Below, one piece after another: positions 47,861 through 60,660 of a DNA stretch of 64,000 nt; within the stretch, counting starts at the first letter, position 1, and each line of letters starts with the position of its first letter. The notes under the pieces are model-generated. The model had not been told where the DNA came from. It saw only the letters and a list, made by a program, of their open reading frames with translations, and searched no databases. This stretch comes from Todiramphus chloris collaris. Taxonomy: Eukaryota; Chordata; Aves; Coraciiformes; Alcedinidae. Made by a program: the position numbers and the translations under genes. The stretch covers positions 12,540,057-12,604,056 of the forward strand of contig JANVCC010000076.1 in assembly GCA_025345505.1 (NCBI GenBank), read 5' to 3'.

Positions 47861-48954
47861 AAATTACTCAGAAGTTCCTCTCTCAGAGCTCTCTAGTCCA
47901 CCTAGTCCAGTACTCTTAATGTAATCTCTCTTTGTTTATACAATTTAATCTACCCTGGTCTATTTATGTGATCCTAGCTAGCTTGATCCTGTCTAATTTA
48001 ACCCATCCTTTTTAGCTCATATTATCTTTATGGAACCAATATTAAGATCTCATAACGTCTTGTTAACACAGACTAAATTCCTCAAGGAGAAAATCCAGAA
48101 ATGAGACAGCTGCTGAGGTATACATGTTTGTGTTCTCACTTTTCTCTCCTTTCAATCAATACCACTGACAAATTTTCAGTGTACTGATATAGGTGCAAAA
48201 TTGAAGCTTTATTGTCTCTTCCTTCAGAAGACGCAGGCAAGGAAAACAGGTCTGGCCACAAGCAAAGGAACCTCATCATCCTTTTTCTTCTTCCTGAAAG
48301 ACTATGAAAGCTAAAATGAGGGATATTTAATAACATTTAATAGGTCTTACTTACCTCCTCCTCAAAACTGATTTGGAAAACCTGCCAGTAACAAAACAGC
48401 AAGAGCCAAAAGGGAAAAAGGCAAACAATACTTTATAGATCAGTTGCTGTATTTCTGTGGCTTTAGAAGCAGAAGTATTAAGGCTATAATACTTTTAGTT
48501 AGTTTGAAAAATAATATAATTCATTCTTCTAAAAAACACATGAAAGGCCTATGAATGTTCCCAGAGAAAAGCCAGTAAGATGTAAGGGTATTATGTTGAT
48601 TAAACATACTCCGCAGAATTTTGGATCCCTGACATTAGAAGAGCTGGAAAACAGCTTACCAGACAAGAAGGGAGTGAGGAAGATAAAGATTTTGGCAATG
48701 TTCTTATATAAATTGCAACTAACCTGAAAAAGTATTCTTCTTTGCTACACATACAGTCTTATCTTTGGAAACACTGGCAAGGAAAAGTCAAATGCTCACG
48801 GGCCAACCATGAGAAACTGGGGTGATGCATGCCAGTGAAGTTCCAGGATGCAGGATGGCAGGATGACCAGAAGGGAAGAGAAGCCAGGTAATGAGCCTAA
48901 TAAACACGAGAGATGTCTGTAGCGCTGTGGGGACAATAACTACTTAAACTCAAA
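47861..48954. other. Noncoding interval
   Basis: AT-rich with no supported gene. It may continue older LINE sequence at its start, but I cannot recognise it. Confidence 0.45.
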
Positions 48955-49110
48955 GGTAGTCTTGATGTAAGAATGAATGGGTACAAATTAGTCACAAATA
49001 AAAATAAGGAAAATAAGGAAGGGAGCCTACCCACGAGAACTGAAAGTCTTCAAGGAGGGATTTCCTGAAAGTGGAAGTAGAGGAAGATTGTCTCTTTTAA
49101 TTGTATATAA
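48955..49110 (+). mobile_element. Possible old CR1-group LINE fragment
   Basis: 'gatgtaagaatgaatgggtacaaattagtcacaaataaa' resembles the part of CR1/L3 ORF2 that normally encodes the segment before the 3' UTR. 'aaagtcttcaaggagggatttcctgaaagtgg' is a weaker match. It is strongly diverged and could be coincidence. Confidence 0.35.
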
Positions 49111-51309
49111 AATGGTGATATGAGACTGTGCACCACCTAATCAATTGTTATTGATACTATCAGGTATAATAGGTGGATTTTTATTCCTTCTGACTTAGAG
49201 GTGTGTATGAGCACCCTAAAAATAAACAGCAAGTTCAGTTGCCGTGTGCAGGGGTTTTATTGGTACTATTCCTCTAATGCATAGATGACCAATTCAGATC
49301 CAATGAAATCCTAACTGTATCGAAGGCGACAACAAAGCCTTTTATGCATTCAGTTTTATCTCAGCATCTTTTCTTTTTTATTCCACCACTCTCAACACCA
49401 ATGAATGAAGAGTTTGTATTTGCAGCCTCTGTGCATGTCATCTCCTCTCTTCTGAAACTGCAGCTTTCCAGCACATCACCCGAATCAGACCACAAACTGG
49501 TCTACAAGAACAAAGCTAGTCTGGAACCAGCTCAGGTTCTAGGTACTGGAAACAGCTACTGTGTACTCCTAGGGTATTATGTGCTATGTAGAAATAGAAA
49601 GTTGGCATTGAATGACAAGGAGTTTGTAGTACTCATCTTTCTCTTCTACTTTCCCCTCACATTTTTTTCTCAACTCTAACTTCCTCCTGGAGTCCAGTCT
49701 AAGGTATGTTTGCAGTCTGCATAAGTTCCTAGGGTTTGAAAGGTTCCATGTCTGCTAGTAAAGCTTGGGGTGTTTTTCCCAGCACTACAAGAAATCTGGA
49801 GCAAAGACCGAATTCCACTGAGATTTTCACCTCACAAGAGCTCTCAGGGATTTCACTTTAAACAAACAAGTTGTTCTGGTATATCTGAGGGATTTGCACA
49901 GAGCTTAACTACATGCACAGCTGAAAGGCTTTTGTGATTAAAAGGCAACATTTAAAAGGAAGTGGAAATAGATCCACCCACACTAGGAAAAAGAGTATTA
50001 TAAACCTTTGAGGGCTGCTCATAAAATTACTAAATAGAAAACACATCATAAAAAAAAACCAAAAACCCCACAAAAAAACCACAACAAAACCCTCAAACCA
50101 AATAAAAACAGAAAAACCAACCAAACACCACAATGATAAAAAACCCAACCAAAAATGCAGAAGAAAATGGAATGCAGTTTGTCTTTATAACTCTACCTTG
50201 AACCATTATTTCACCTATTTATTCTTCTTGTGATGTTTCCTCATTCTCTACTTGCTGGTCCTTACACATCTGCAGAGCCACATTCTTCTTGATGCATGTC
50301 AGCACAGCTGTACTGTCAGAACCCTGCTGAGCCTCCTCCTGTCTGCCCCAGTGAGAGCCTTATATCAGTGTCTGAGTCCCAGCCTAAAGACACCTGCTAG
50401 AAGAATAAGCAGATGTGGCACAAAGTGCACCACATATTTTGAACCAAAGCTGCAAATTCCCTGTGGCAGGTAAGATGACCCCTTCTAATTCTAGGGCAAG
50501 AAAAAAGTCTCTGCCCATCCCATTCCCAGTGGAAGTGACAGAATGAAGAACAAACACTAAATTATAGTGACTGTCCCAGGGACAACTTCAATCCTTACCA
50601 GGGTCTAGGCCAGTCTAAATCTGATCCTGGCTTCAAGAAGTCGTGTAAAGCTTCCCCATATCCTTGTTGACATTTACAATGGCTACTCCTTTAACAGGAT
50701 CAAGCTCTTGGACACTCAGTCACTACTTCAGCAGTAATAACAAGTGGTTTGCAAAGGACTGTCCACGTGGGTGCATACCATGGGTGTTGGTACTTTCATC
50801 AAGGGGCTTCCAGGCACGCCTGCCATCCCTCCCATGTACTTCCTGCAGACAGAGCTAGCCTGCAACCAGGAGTCATCCTTATGTCTGTCAGATGGACCAT
50901 GCTGCCCTATATCACTTACTGAGCCACAGCAGAGAGGTCCCACCTACAGCATCTGGTACATTCCAAAAATCTAGAGCGGGACACTGGCTTGTGTGAAAGA
51001 AAGACATGTCCTTCTGCAAATACATGTACAGCAGGATTGCCTTCCCAGCACTGTCCCACTCTATCAGTGGGTATGTCTGTACCTACCACTGCTCCCATCC
51101 ACATACCGGAGAACAGAAAAGAGTTCCTAAGAAGAGGAAGGAATTTCTGTCCCTCTCTGCATCAAGGTCAGATAAGTGCATAGCTTCTGATCATGGCCAG
51201 AAGACAGAGAAATTAACCTTAGAGATGCTACTCATGATGCAGAGAATATTAAAGAGCAAAAAAATGAAAACAGGATGAAAGCTACTGGCTGAGCATTTTT
51301 CTTAGGTAG
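49111..51309. other. Noncoding stretch with an A/C-rich tract
   Basis: No supported gene. It contains the A/C-rich tract at 50049-50155. The interval 50230-51280 holds several overlapping frames of 60-90 codons on both strands but no domain. It ends with GGTAG (51305-51309), the target duplication of the following LTR. Confidence 0.5.
50049..50155. repeat. A/C-rich low-complexity tract
   Basis: A runs alternate with CC/CCC over about 105 bases (AAAAACCAAAAACCCC-like). A minus-strand frame through it gives a phenylalanine/tryptophan/valine-rich peptide that is only a compositional artefact. Confidence 0.9.
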
Positions 51310-51562
51310 TGTAAGAGCCTGGCTGTTGTTTGCCTCAAACCTTGTGTGGTGATAAGGTCTGGAAAGACCCTTCTGGAAGGGAGAGGTGTTGATTGCTTTT
51401 AATGTTTCTGTGCCCCACTTTGGCTCCTTGCAGACATGCTTTAACAAAAGGAAGAGATAGGTTCTGCATAGGTGGGACTCTTCTTTAGTTAAGTGCTCCT
51501 GCTGACTGCACCATGGGGGAGGTGGATGGCAGGAGCCACACTACTTCTAGCTCATGGAGCTC

Positions 51563-51628
51563 ATGCAAATCAACACCACTCCCTGTGGAAGTTGGGAATG
51601 CCACCCAGATACCTCAAGGGTATAAAAG
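51563..51628 (+). promoter_or_regulatory. LTR promoter: octamer motif and TATA box
   Basis: ATGCAAAT (51563-51570) is a perfect POU/octamer consensus. TATAAAAG (51621-51628) is a strong TATA box, giving an expected start near 51650. Activity is unknown. Confidence 0.8.
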
Positions 51629-51899
51629 GGACAGAAAAATATTGATTGGTGTGCACCCACCACCAAAGAACTGAAGACTTGGATTGATCGAGTGAGACGT
51701 CGCTGGATCCATGGGTGGCGATAACCTCTTTATCTTATTCTCTATCTCTCTTACTCACTCCCTCACCCCTCCTCTCTTTTCCTCTTCTCTAATAACTTTC
51801 TTCCTCTTCCTCAAAATTCAGTTGCACCATAAAATAATCGCCTACAAAGATTAACTCTTTTATCTGTACTGTTTGTTGATTGTTCTATTAGGGAGAGCT

Positions 51900-51905
51900 A
51901 ATAAA
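51900..51905 (+). terminator. LTR polyadenylation signal AATAAA
   Basis: AATAAA is followed within 30 bases by a T/G-rich stretch (CTGTTTTGTTATTGTTCC), the normal layout of a 3' processing site at the R/U5 border. The predicted R region therefore runs from about 51650 to about 51920. Confidence 0.8.
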
Positions 51906-52003
51906 CTGTTTTGTTATTGTTCCTCGGAGTCAGTGTTGTGACTCTGCTGGGATCACAAAGATTCACCTCCCTCGTTGTCCACTGAGTGGGATGAGACAGG
52001 TAG

Positions 52004-53307
52004 AAGGTAAAGTACAAAATATAAAATTAGTGACTGAGGAGAAACATGCGTTTTACTGATTGCAACATTCCCACTGTTGTCACAGTCTCGATTTTCCTTC
52101 TGACATTCATAACAACAGACAATCTAGATTAATCAGTTAGCAAAAACTCTGCAAGATTACGACAAAAGAAATGGAAAATTATGAATTTAGCAAAAGTCCC
52201 TTTTTAAAAGCATATGCAAAACCCAGTGTCTGCTTGCAACAGAAGTTGCCTTCTTGGCTGGTTAGTGGGGAAAAAAAAAAAAATCTTTGGGAGATGTACT
52301 GAAAGAGCAGCAAGAGGAGAATGAGTGGACATGGCCAGGGAAGCTACAGTGTCAGTGGTCTTCAAGACACCAAGAGACACAAAGAGGGTATAGGAAGATG
52401 ACCAGCTGTGAAGCTTGGCTAGGAAGAAGCTCTCCGAGCATGTGTGATGTCAGGTTCAGCAGAGGGGAAGACAACTGGAAAGGTCATGGGCTCTACAGGG
52501 AGGAAACACCCCATCAGGTGAGGCAGCAAGTGGAAATGGGTAGTAGAGGTGATTGAAGAGAAGAGATGATCTAGGTCTTTTTAACAGGAGAAGCTATGGT
52601 ATACTAGGTATAGAGTGACAATTGATAAATAAAAGAAAGGGGATGGGTATCAAGAGAATACTGAAAAGAAACTCAAAACGAAGTCAGGAGCTAAAATGGG
52701 TTACCATTTTTAAATCTATGACCAAGCTGGAGTGAACTGAAGGCAACAAAGATAGAGGCCATTATTAGTTGGGCAGAGGAAGGAAATAGGAAATTCAGTT
52801 GTCAGAAGTTGGCATGGCCTTCTACTTATTAGGTGTACTTCTGAAATTACTTACTTCATTGTGAAAATATGGTTTAGAGTTTCATTTTAGAATGCTATTG
52901 GTGCTAAGAATAACTTTCTCCTCTCTTCAAAACGGAGAGACTTATTCTGATGACAGTTTTGTACTCCAGCACTGAAAAGTGTAGTCAGTCTGCAATGGAC
53001 TCAAGCTGTTTTTGCCATGACTAAAAATGCCTGAAATAGGACATCCCTATGCATCTCTCTGTCAAATATTTTAATTTGCAGTTCTCTCTTTTCCTACTCT
53101 TAAGATTGTACTTGCAAATGGATCACGTGGTATTTTTAGGTGTCTCTCAGCACAGCCATCTTAATGAGTTTTGAATAGCTTGTCAAGTCTTGATTATTAT
53201 GCTGGAAATAAATCATAACCGTGTTCTTCTTAGACTTTCTGCTTAAGTATTGTCTATATTGAAGGTGGGTCTTTCAGTGCAACAGAAGATACTTTACCTG
53301 GATATGT
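52004..53307. other. Noncoding interval
   Basis: No gene recognised. A run of A lies near 52270-52283. The 89-codon plus-strand frame at 52287-52556 is in a purine-rich segment and shows no domain. Confidence 0.5.
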
Positions 53308-53400
53308 TCTTGTGCGTTCCTAGGTGTTCCTGTGCTGGCAGGGGGGTTGGACTCTATGATCTCCAGAGGTCCCTTCCAACCCCTACCATTCTATGATTGT
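53308..53400 (+). mobile_element. CR1 LINE 3'-end fragment
   Basis: 'cctaggtgttcctgtgctggcaggggggttggactctatgatctccagaggtcccttccaacccctaccattctatgattgt' matches the CR1 3' terminus almost base for base. It closely resembles the end of the copy at 33306-33735, suggesting the same subfamily. Confidence 0.95.
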
Positions 53401-54019
53401 ACAGCTCAGGGAACCTGATTTGAAACACATATCACAACCCCATAGCAGTTACAGAGAGAAATTCTGTGGTTAATTTATTACCCTGCCAAGTTCTTATTAA
53501 TAAAATATCCTCTGTGAATTAAAAGAAAAAGCATAGTTCAGTAAACAGAGCAACTGATTTTTGCAAGCAGTCATGACAGCCTCGCTAACAACTATAGGTT
53601 TCTCACAGTAGGACAGTCATCAGTCAGAAAGGGAAAGGCCAAGTTATATTGAGCTCTGTTCCTTAGAGGTCACTCCTCACAATCGGAGAGTAAAATCTGT
53701 CAAAGCTCCCTTCTTTTCTCCACTGTAACTCCAAGCTGGTTAGTTATAATATGTGATGCCATCTAGGCTGGGTATCTGTTTAAAGGGAATGGTCTTTTAA
53801 GGCATGATCCCTAGAGAAAAAGCTGAAAGTATTCTGGCCTTTTCATTTTGCCATGCTTCCTCACTCCAACTGGGGTAGACACCATCTTCTGATGTGGTTA
53901 CAAAGTGCATGAAGCAGAATTTCTACCAAGCCTTGCAGAAAATAGCATGAAGTATACTAGATACTAGTTACAAAACTTGGCAGCATACCAGACACATACT
54001 GCACTTTTTTATGCTTTTG
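53401..54019. other. Noncoding interval between CR1 copies
   Basis: No gene or repeat recognised. Confidence 0.5.
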
Positions 54020-54535
54020 TTCTCATAGAAATGTTGTTTGAAAGGGACTTCTGGAGGTTATCAAGTCTAGCCTCCTACTTGAAGCAGGACTAGTTCCAAT
54101 CTAGATAAGATGAGGTGTGGTTTCTTCTAGCCATGTCTGAAAATTGCTAGAGACAGATTTTTACAGCCACACTGCCAGTTTGTTCCAATGCTGCAGTGAA
54201 GATTTTCCCAACATCTAATCTGCCTCTCTCAAATTGCACATTATGGGCACTACCAATTATTCTGGCATTTGCCAATACTAGGAGAAATTTTCTGCGCAGT
54301 TTGGATCCATTTTCTTTGTAATGCCCACCCTACCAAGCAATGAGGGACACCTCTACATTTCCTCTTCTATTTTGGTCCCCTTGTCTCCAAATGAATACAG
54401 CCCACCTCACTCAACTCCTCTCTGGTCAGGTGCTCTAGGGCACTCTGCTGGGCACTCTCCAAATTCTTAACAACCTTCTTGGATCCACCATTGAACACGG
54501 ACTCTAGGTGATCTCTCAAAGACTTGAGTGCCCTA
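54020..54535 (-). mobile_element. Old CR1 LINE 3' end, minus strand, about 500 bases
   Basis: Reading the plus strand gives the complement of CR1 in order: 'aagggacttctggaggttatcaagtctagcctcctacttgaagcagga', 'gccagtttgttccaatg', 'gtgaagattttcccaacatctaatc', 'ctctggtcaggtgctctagg' and 'tctccaaattctt'. It covers the ORF2 tail and the 3' UTR. Many substitutions and small indels show it is old. The terminal octamers are reduced to 'tctcatagaaatg' at the left end. Confidence 0.8.
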
Positions 54536-55977
54536 CAGTTCCCTGGACAGTTTTCTAGGCTTTTGAAAAAAAAAACCCCAAAACAAAACCAGGCATAAAA
54601 GTAACCTCTTTGCTATTGAAAATCATTGTGAAAATACCCCGTCCACTGATAGAATGTAATAATATATCCTTATAAACACATGCATCTGATTATATTACTT
54701 AGATCAGTGATGCTCAGCCCTATATCACAGCCATTTAGGAGTCCAGAGACTTATGCACTTGACAGGAGACAGAAACATTATCAAATCTGAAGTATTATCA
54801 AATAAGTGTGAGAGAGTTGCTAAGGCAGCTGTCTGCATTTCTTTTCAAGACTTCACTTGCTCTTACTTCAGATATTTCTTTGTCTGCTAGGGATGTTGAA
54901 AGTCACATCAGTTGTGATGAAAATTTCCCTGTATTAAGAAGAGTATCCTTTTTTTTTGGTCTGGTAAAGACGACAGACGTGATCTAATTTTTGACAAGGC
55001 TAATGAAAATAATTTTGTTGCTGTTACATAGAGTTAGAGAGATCTTTCTGTGTGCATTTGAATTGCTGACAAATGTTTGCCCTGCATGAGGCAAGGTTCT
55101 ACCTCAGATATTTGTCTGGTTTTGTGGGGGATGTGTGTATTACAGTGTTGGGTTTTCTGGATGGTATGGTAGGCAGGATTGGGGGAAGGGAGAAGGTTAT
55201 GTAAAAAATAAATCATAATGAAAGAAGAAAAATTAATTTCATGTTCTTACCGAATACCAGAAGAGAGTATTTCCTTGAGAAAGAGTAGGTAAAATAGGGT
55301 AATCTCATTTAGAGAGCACAGGAAAATGCAGTGTCTCCAACAGGATTTTTACAGAACCAATAGCATTCTCCAAAGCTTAGAAAAGGAGAAAAAAAAGCTC
55401 TTCTCCTGTCTCAGTCCTTGGCAATGTCTTTTCAATGGCGCGTGGTTTGCAGTAAGCAGATCAACCCAAACCTGCAAATTAAAAATTCACACTGAAATAT
55501 GTTTCATGACCTAACACTGAAACACAAGGACATTGCTGATGAAATGTTGGAACTGGGCACTGTACAACATAAGGTGTTCCTCTTTCATACATTAAGATAG
55601 AACAGAGGTTCTGATATGCCTATTTTTTAAAAGGATAACGAAACAGTGAGAAACCCAGTTCCTCCCTTCTACCAGCCAGTATATTGCAGATTCAAGTTCT
55701 GCCACAAAACATATATACTATTTTCTTACATGTAAACACAAGCTCTGAAAGATACTAATACAGAAAATAAATCGTGCAGTGCCTTGTGTGCTTGGGTAAC
55801 TCTAACAAATTCAGAGCTATAGATGCACAGGGAAAGCAACACAGGGGAGCAGGCTATGAGGAATCAGGGCCATGAGTCCTCCAGGTAAATACATTTCTGT
55901 TTGTTTTAGTTCTACCCTCACAATCACTGTTGCCAGATCACCATCCTGATGTTTCTGCTGTGTATTTAGATGTATGG
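54536..55977. other. Noncoding interval
   Basis: An A run followed by CCCCAAAACAAAACC lies at about 54564-54592. Otherwise nothing is recognised. Confidence 0.5.
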
Positions 55978-56195
55978 AAACATAGAATCATAGAGTACAA
56001 TCATAGAATCATTATGGTTGGAAAGGACCTCCAGGGTCACCAAGTCCAACCTTTGTCCTAGCATTTCTCAATCACTACACCATATCCTCAAGCTCCACAT
56101 CTGGAGGTGACTCCACCACCTCCCTGGGCAGCCTGTTCCAGTGCCTAACCACCCTCTCAGTGAAGAATTTCCTCCTAATATCTAATCTAGCACAC
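55978..56195 (-). mobile_element. CR1 LINE 3' end, minus strand
   Basis: It starts with ACATAGAATCATAGAG and ATCATAGAATCATTATGGTTGGAAAGGACCTCCAGGGTCACCAAGTCCAACC, the complement of a CR1 terminus. It continues through 'ctccaccacctccctgggcagcctgttccagtgcctaaccaccctctcagtgaagaatttcctcctaatatctaatcta'. The terminal octamer unit is duplicated ('cataga...aatcatagaatcat'). It is well preserved compared with 54020-54535. Confidence 0.95.
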
Positions 56196-58626
56196 ATTTT
56201 GCCAAAAAACACAGTGACTTGCATTTCTGATTCAATTTTCTGGATAAGCACCTATGAAGACAGAGGCTGCAGTTTTCATAAACCTTCAGAAAGGTCTGGA
56301 TATTCCAGAGATCTACATACACTACCTGTTTAGTCAACTACTTGATACTTTAAAAACGCAGGAACCGATCCAGCCTGAGAAATGATGAATAGTGCATTAC
56401 TGATAATTAACACAGAAGAAAATAATAATGTTATAAATTCTTTTAGATCCTTCCTCACCCCTACATTTCCATGTTCCTTCTTTCGTTCTATGCACTGAGG
56501 CATAGACATTACAATAACTGTTTGCTAATCTTTTCAGAAAACAATCTTCACTAACTACAACAAAACTTATGAAAGAACCAGAAGTTATTTAATGTGCAGC
56601 TGAAAAGAAAGCATTCTGAAGTGAAGATCTATTTTGGATACTAAAAAATAATTATTTAAAGTCAAAATTCCTCAGAATGTATCACTGTTCAAGATTAGAG
56701 ATGTACACCATGTGCTTACAGAGCCAGAGATGTTTAAGTGTTTTGTCTTTCATCTCCTGTACTTATTTCTATCAAGGTCCTTTGGTCAAAAGTAAGAATA
56801 AAGATCTGGCGATGCATTTCTTGGGGCAATACCCTTCACAATACTCACCCTGGTACAGGTTCAGTTGTGCCCTAAGGACCCATGGCCTTCACTAAATGGA
56901 GCCCATCTGTGTAACCCTGGCTTGGGCTTCTAAGGAAATAATTAAGACATGAGGGACCTGTGAGACTCCCTGCAGAGCCATAAGAAATGTCAAATTTCAA
57001 GCAGGTAGGGTGGGTAAGAAGATGGTCATGAGTAGCTCAAGCATTCAGGAGAAAAAAAAAAAACACTAGAATGGATAGGTATGAAATACTAAAGGAGGAA
57101 AAATGGAGTTGGTGGAAGATGGCAACTCAGCAACATCAAAGGTTTTTCTCCTGGGAGAAGTGGGGCCTGACCATTCTCCTGGCTGATACCTGTCTGACCA
57201 GCAGAAAGACCCTAGCAGTCCTGTTGGAGGTGGTGAGCATACCAATGCTTAGCCTAGTAGCTCATTAAATCTCAGCTGTCTTTTGTTCATATTTGGTAAT
57301 AAATAATTACTGTATGCAATTAAGCTGTATGTGTCTTACTTGCAGAACCTTTTTATTTGTGAGCTAGAGGTGTTTGAATGAAGGGGCCCAAGGAAGAAGG
57401 TCTACAAGGACATGAGAACTTTCAGCATTTACTACAGTACTGCTCCTGGGCTGCCCTGTTATCCTGTCTGAAAATGGAGTCTTTGGATCAATGCAGGGTC
57501 ATTATCCAGCCAAAACAAACACCTGAACCTGGAAATGGTATTCCCAATCCTATGGCTAAAATATAGAAGTGTCATGTATCAACACTTGCTACATCCTGAA
57601 ATACATCCTACCATTGCTTGCTGGTGAAAGCGTGTTTCACTCGTACAAATTGCACTCATATAAATTACTCCCCTGCTGTCATTAGAATGGTTATGTCTCC
57701 AATGCAGTAAAGTTATGGGATACTTAACTTGGATAGGATGTTTGCTAATAATCTATTATTTTAATATTATAATCTATAATGATAACGTGTTCTTTCTATA
57801 TTACATCTTGACATATGTATTTCTCTGTCCTTGTGCTTTCTCTGCCATTAACTGTTAATGAACAGCAAAAACTTTAGGAATATCTTCCATTACTGCACAT
57901 TCATTATTTAAGTGGTAAGATTCATTGCCTCCTCTTCAAACAGCAGTGAGACAAAATACTGCTAAACAGAATTAGAAAAGCTTAAAAGTTCAGGTCCTAA
58001 CTGGCTTTTAGAAAGCCTGAGAAGCTGGCCTTGCTCACTCATTTTTGGAGTTAAACAAAACAAAAGGAACCTGAACAAAATCCATGCTATAGGTAAATGT
58101 TTTAATGGAAAAAAGGCTGAGCTTTCCCATGGTGTCGCTAAAGGTCCCTTCAGAAAAGCTGAGGAAAGATATGAAAACCAGTTACTGGATATCTGATAAG
58201 TGTTTAAACACACACACACACACAAAAGCATTTTATTCTGTCTAGAATACCAGCTTGAATTTCTGACCATGAAATAGATGACAACACACTTAATATTCTA
58301 GGAACAGTCAGGGTCCAGAGGACCACTGTGCAAAACATGCACAATTAGCTCTTAGGAATTAGCCCTTTGTGACAGAAGATAACTTGTTAGCAGTCTTGAG
58401 CACTATTCCTATTACACTTCTCTATAAACTGCCCTCTGAGGAGCCATGCTAGCTTAGACATTTAAAAGCCCTGGGAAATACAAAATGTTAAATACTGGCA
58501 CATATTGAAAAGTGGTGACTGTTAATCACACATCCAAAAACAATGATAAGAACGAATGAAATCTTTTAAAAACATCTGAGTTATGTATGTGGTGACCAGT
58601 ATGTCTCATGGCCTCTACCATTAGTT

Positions 58627-58683
58627 TTTCTTACTATGTTTAGTCTGTACCATATTTTCTTATTGTGCTTAGTCTGTACCATA
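58627..58683. repeat. Tandem duplication of a 29-base unit
   Basis: The two copies are 58627-58654 and 58656-58683. Both read TTTCTTA..., and both end in TTAGTCTGTACCATA, with three differences between them. It looks like a recent local duplication in unique sequence. Confidence 0.9.
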
Positions 58684-60629
58684 GATTACCATTATGAAGA
58701 ATGCAGTTAGTACTTTAAATGAGACTATTTTCAAAGTTCTCTGTCGTAGCAATACTATTATCTGTAACTACTGTTACAGACTGTTGGTCTTTCTATTTAA
58801 GAACTGAACATCCCTGAAACTTAATTCTTCTGCTGCTGAGGCTGGAAGACATCAGCTTCTGTTCTCAGTAATGAATCTCAGTCCATTTGGTACTTGGAAA
58901 ATCAAACTGTGACCTACAGAGTTTATAAAATTGTCCCCATCCTTGATAGAATTGTGACGGCTTTGAAGCTACTTACTCACTTTGGTAACTCCCTTATTCT
59001 GAGTATCATTACCATCTAGTGGCTCTAGAGAAATCACGGAAGGTATCAGCTTGTGACCTGTATGACTGTAGCTAATGTCATTAGTGCTATAGATAAAATG
59101 ATTCAAAGAGCTACAACCTGTTCTGGTAGCAGCCGTTTCAGTGAAAGAGATGTGATAACTCCAGTGATGCTCATGCTTCATCTCAAATTGCAGCAGGAGA
59201 GTGTGAATTTGCAAGAATAAATGGAATTACTATAGAGGAAGCCTTGGATTTTGATAAACATCTCAGAAAAGTAATGAAAAAAATTAGTTTCTCTTTCAGT
59301 CTGAAATACAGGGAATCCACAGATTCAGGATTTGGAAGATATTTGTAGTGCTGTTTGAAAAAAAAAAAAAACAGAGAAAAAAATTGGAATCTTAGAAGTT
59401 ATACTAGAGAAGTTTTTCTTAGTTACAGAGTTGTTATGCTCAGCTATGGAAGCTTAACAGGTTTACTATGACCAAACAGACACTACCTAGGAATTTATCT
59501 TAAAAAAACCTCTTAATTCCAGTGGTCTTTACAATTTAATCATGCAGTGTCTATATACCCTTGAAAAATGGTTATTAAAGCTCATCTTACACAGATATAT
59601 TAAAATTCTGGTAACTGATAGAGAGTCAGCCCATAAATAAAAGGAAAACAGATATAGCCCTACACATCATCACTGTCAAAATCCTATCGTATCCAATAGA
59701 TCAGCTAGCACTACACAGGGATATTATCTGTTAAGTAAATCACAGTGTGATATACTGCCCACTGAAGTAATGTGAGAGACTTTACTGACTTTCACAGCCT
59801 CCAAGTCAGAATCTTTTTAACAATCTAATAGTTATCTAATTAGTATAATGATGAATATACTGGAATTATGACTAGAAACTATTACCAAAATAAAGAGATT
59901 GCAAGCTTAGATTAGATATATGAGCCCTCCCCTATATTTGAAACTTGACCAAGTTTTAAATTAATGTTCTACTTTACTGAATTTAAGTTCCTTTTAAATG
60001 GAAAGTGTTTGGGGATTGAGCCAGAGGAAATTGTTCAGCTATTCCTTTTGCACATCTGGACATCTACCTTAAAGCTATTACTGTGGGTTTGTGCAGTTTA
60101 GACAGAAAAAAACCCAATCAAATAAGACATAGAATTCATGATTAATACAGTCAAAGGAACACTAACAAGTGAAAACAGTAAACAGATGGTTATTCTCTTC
60201 TAATTAATAGCTGCTAAAGATATTATCTTGGGAAGGTCACCCCAAAGAACTCCTTGCTGATGTCTTAGATGCTCAAGGGAATCTAAACTGTCACTGGGTA
60301 CCTCAGTTTAGCCTGTCATTTAACTTTGATAACAGAAAAATCACAAACATAAGGACAAAGCACCTTTCTAATTTAATGCTTACAGGTATTACTGTTTCTA
60401 GACCATCAACTAGGTTTAAATACTATATTCTTCAGAATTTCTTACGTGTTTTCTGAGTGCTGTGAGAGGTGTTGTTTGTGAAATCTATCAGAACTAATGA
60501 TATTATGTGTTTAATCCCACACACAGTGTTTTGAAACTATATGGGCTGACATTTCATAGTACAATAACTCCAAAAAACCCAACGTGTTTTATGGTTTAGA
60601 TGACATTATTCCAGCAGAGCAATGACTGC

Positions 60630-60660
60630 AAAATAAAATAAAAATAAAAAAATAAAAATT
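60630..60660. repeat. (AAAAT)n-like tract
   Basis: AAATAAAATAAAAATAAAAAAATAAAAATT, a simple A-rich microsatellite. Confidence 0.85.

Larger units (their letters stand above)
51310..51998 (+). mobile_element. Solo ERV LTR with 5-bp target duplication (GGTAG)
   Basis: A 689-base element starts TGTAAGAGCC and ends GGGATGAGACA. It is flanked on both sides by GGTAG (51305-51309 and 51999-52003). In order it contains an octamer motif, a TATA box, a C/T-rich R segment, an AATAAA signal followed by a T/G-rich stretch, and a U5 with 'ctcggagtcagtgttgtgactctgctggg'. This is the full order of a retroviral LTR. The sequence differs from the 46805 LTR family apart from general form. No gag/pol or primer-binding site follows, so it is a solo LTR. 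The 5-bp duplication fits a class I or class III (ERV1/ERVL-like) integrase; I cannot name the family. Confidence 0.88.

Noticed and set aside
49909-50148. Minus-strand hydrophobic frame that looks like a membrane protein
   Set aside because: The F/W/V richness comes from the A/C-rich low-complexity tract, and no start context or homology is visible.
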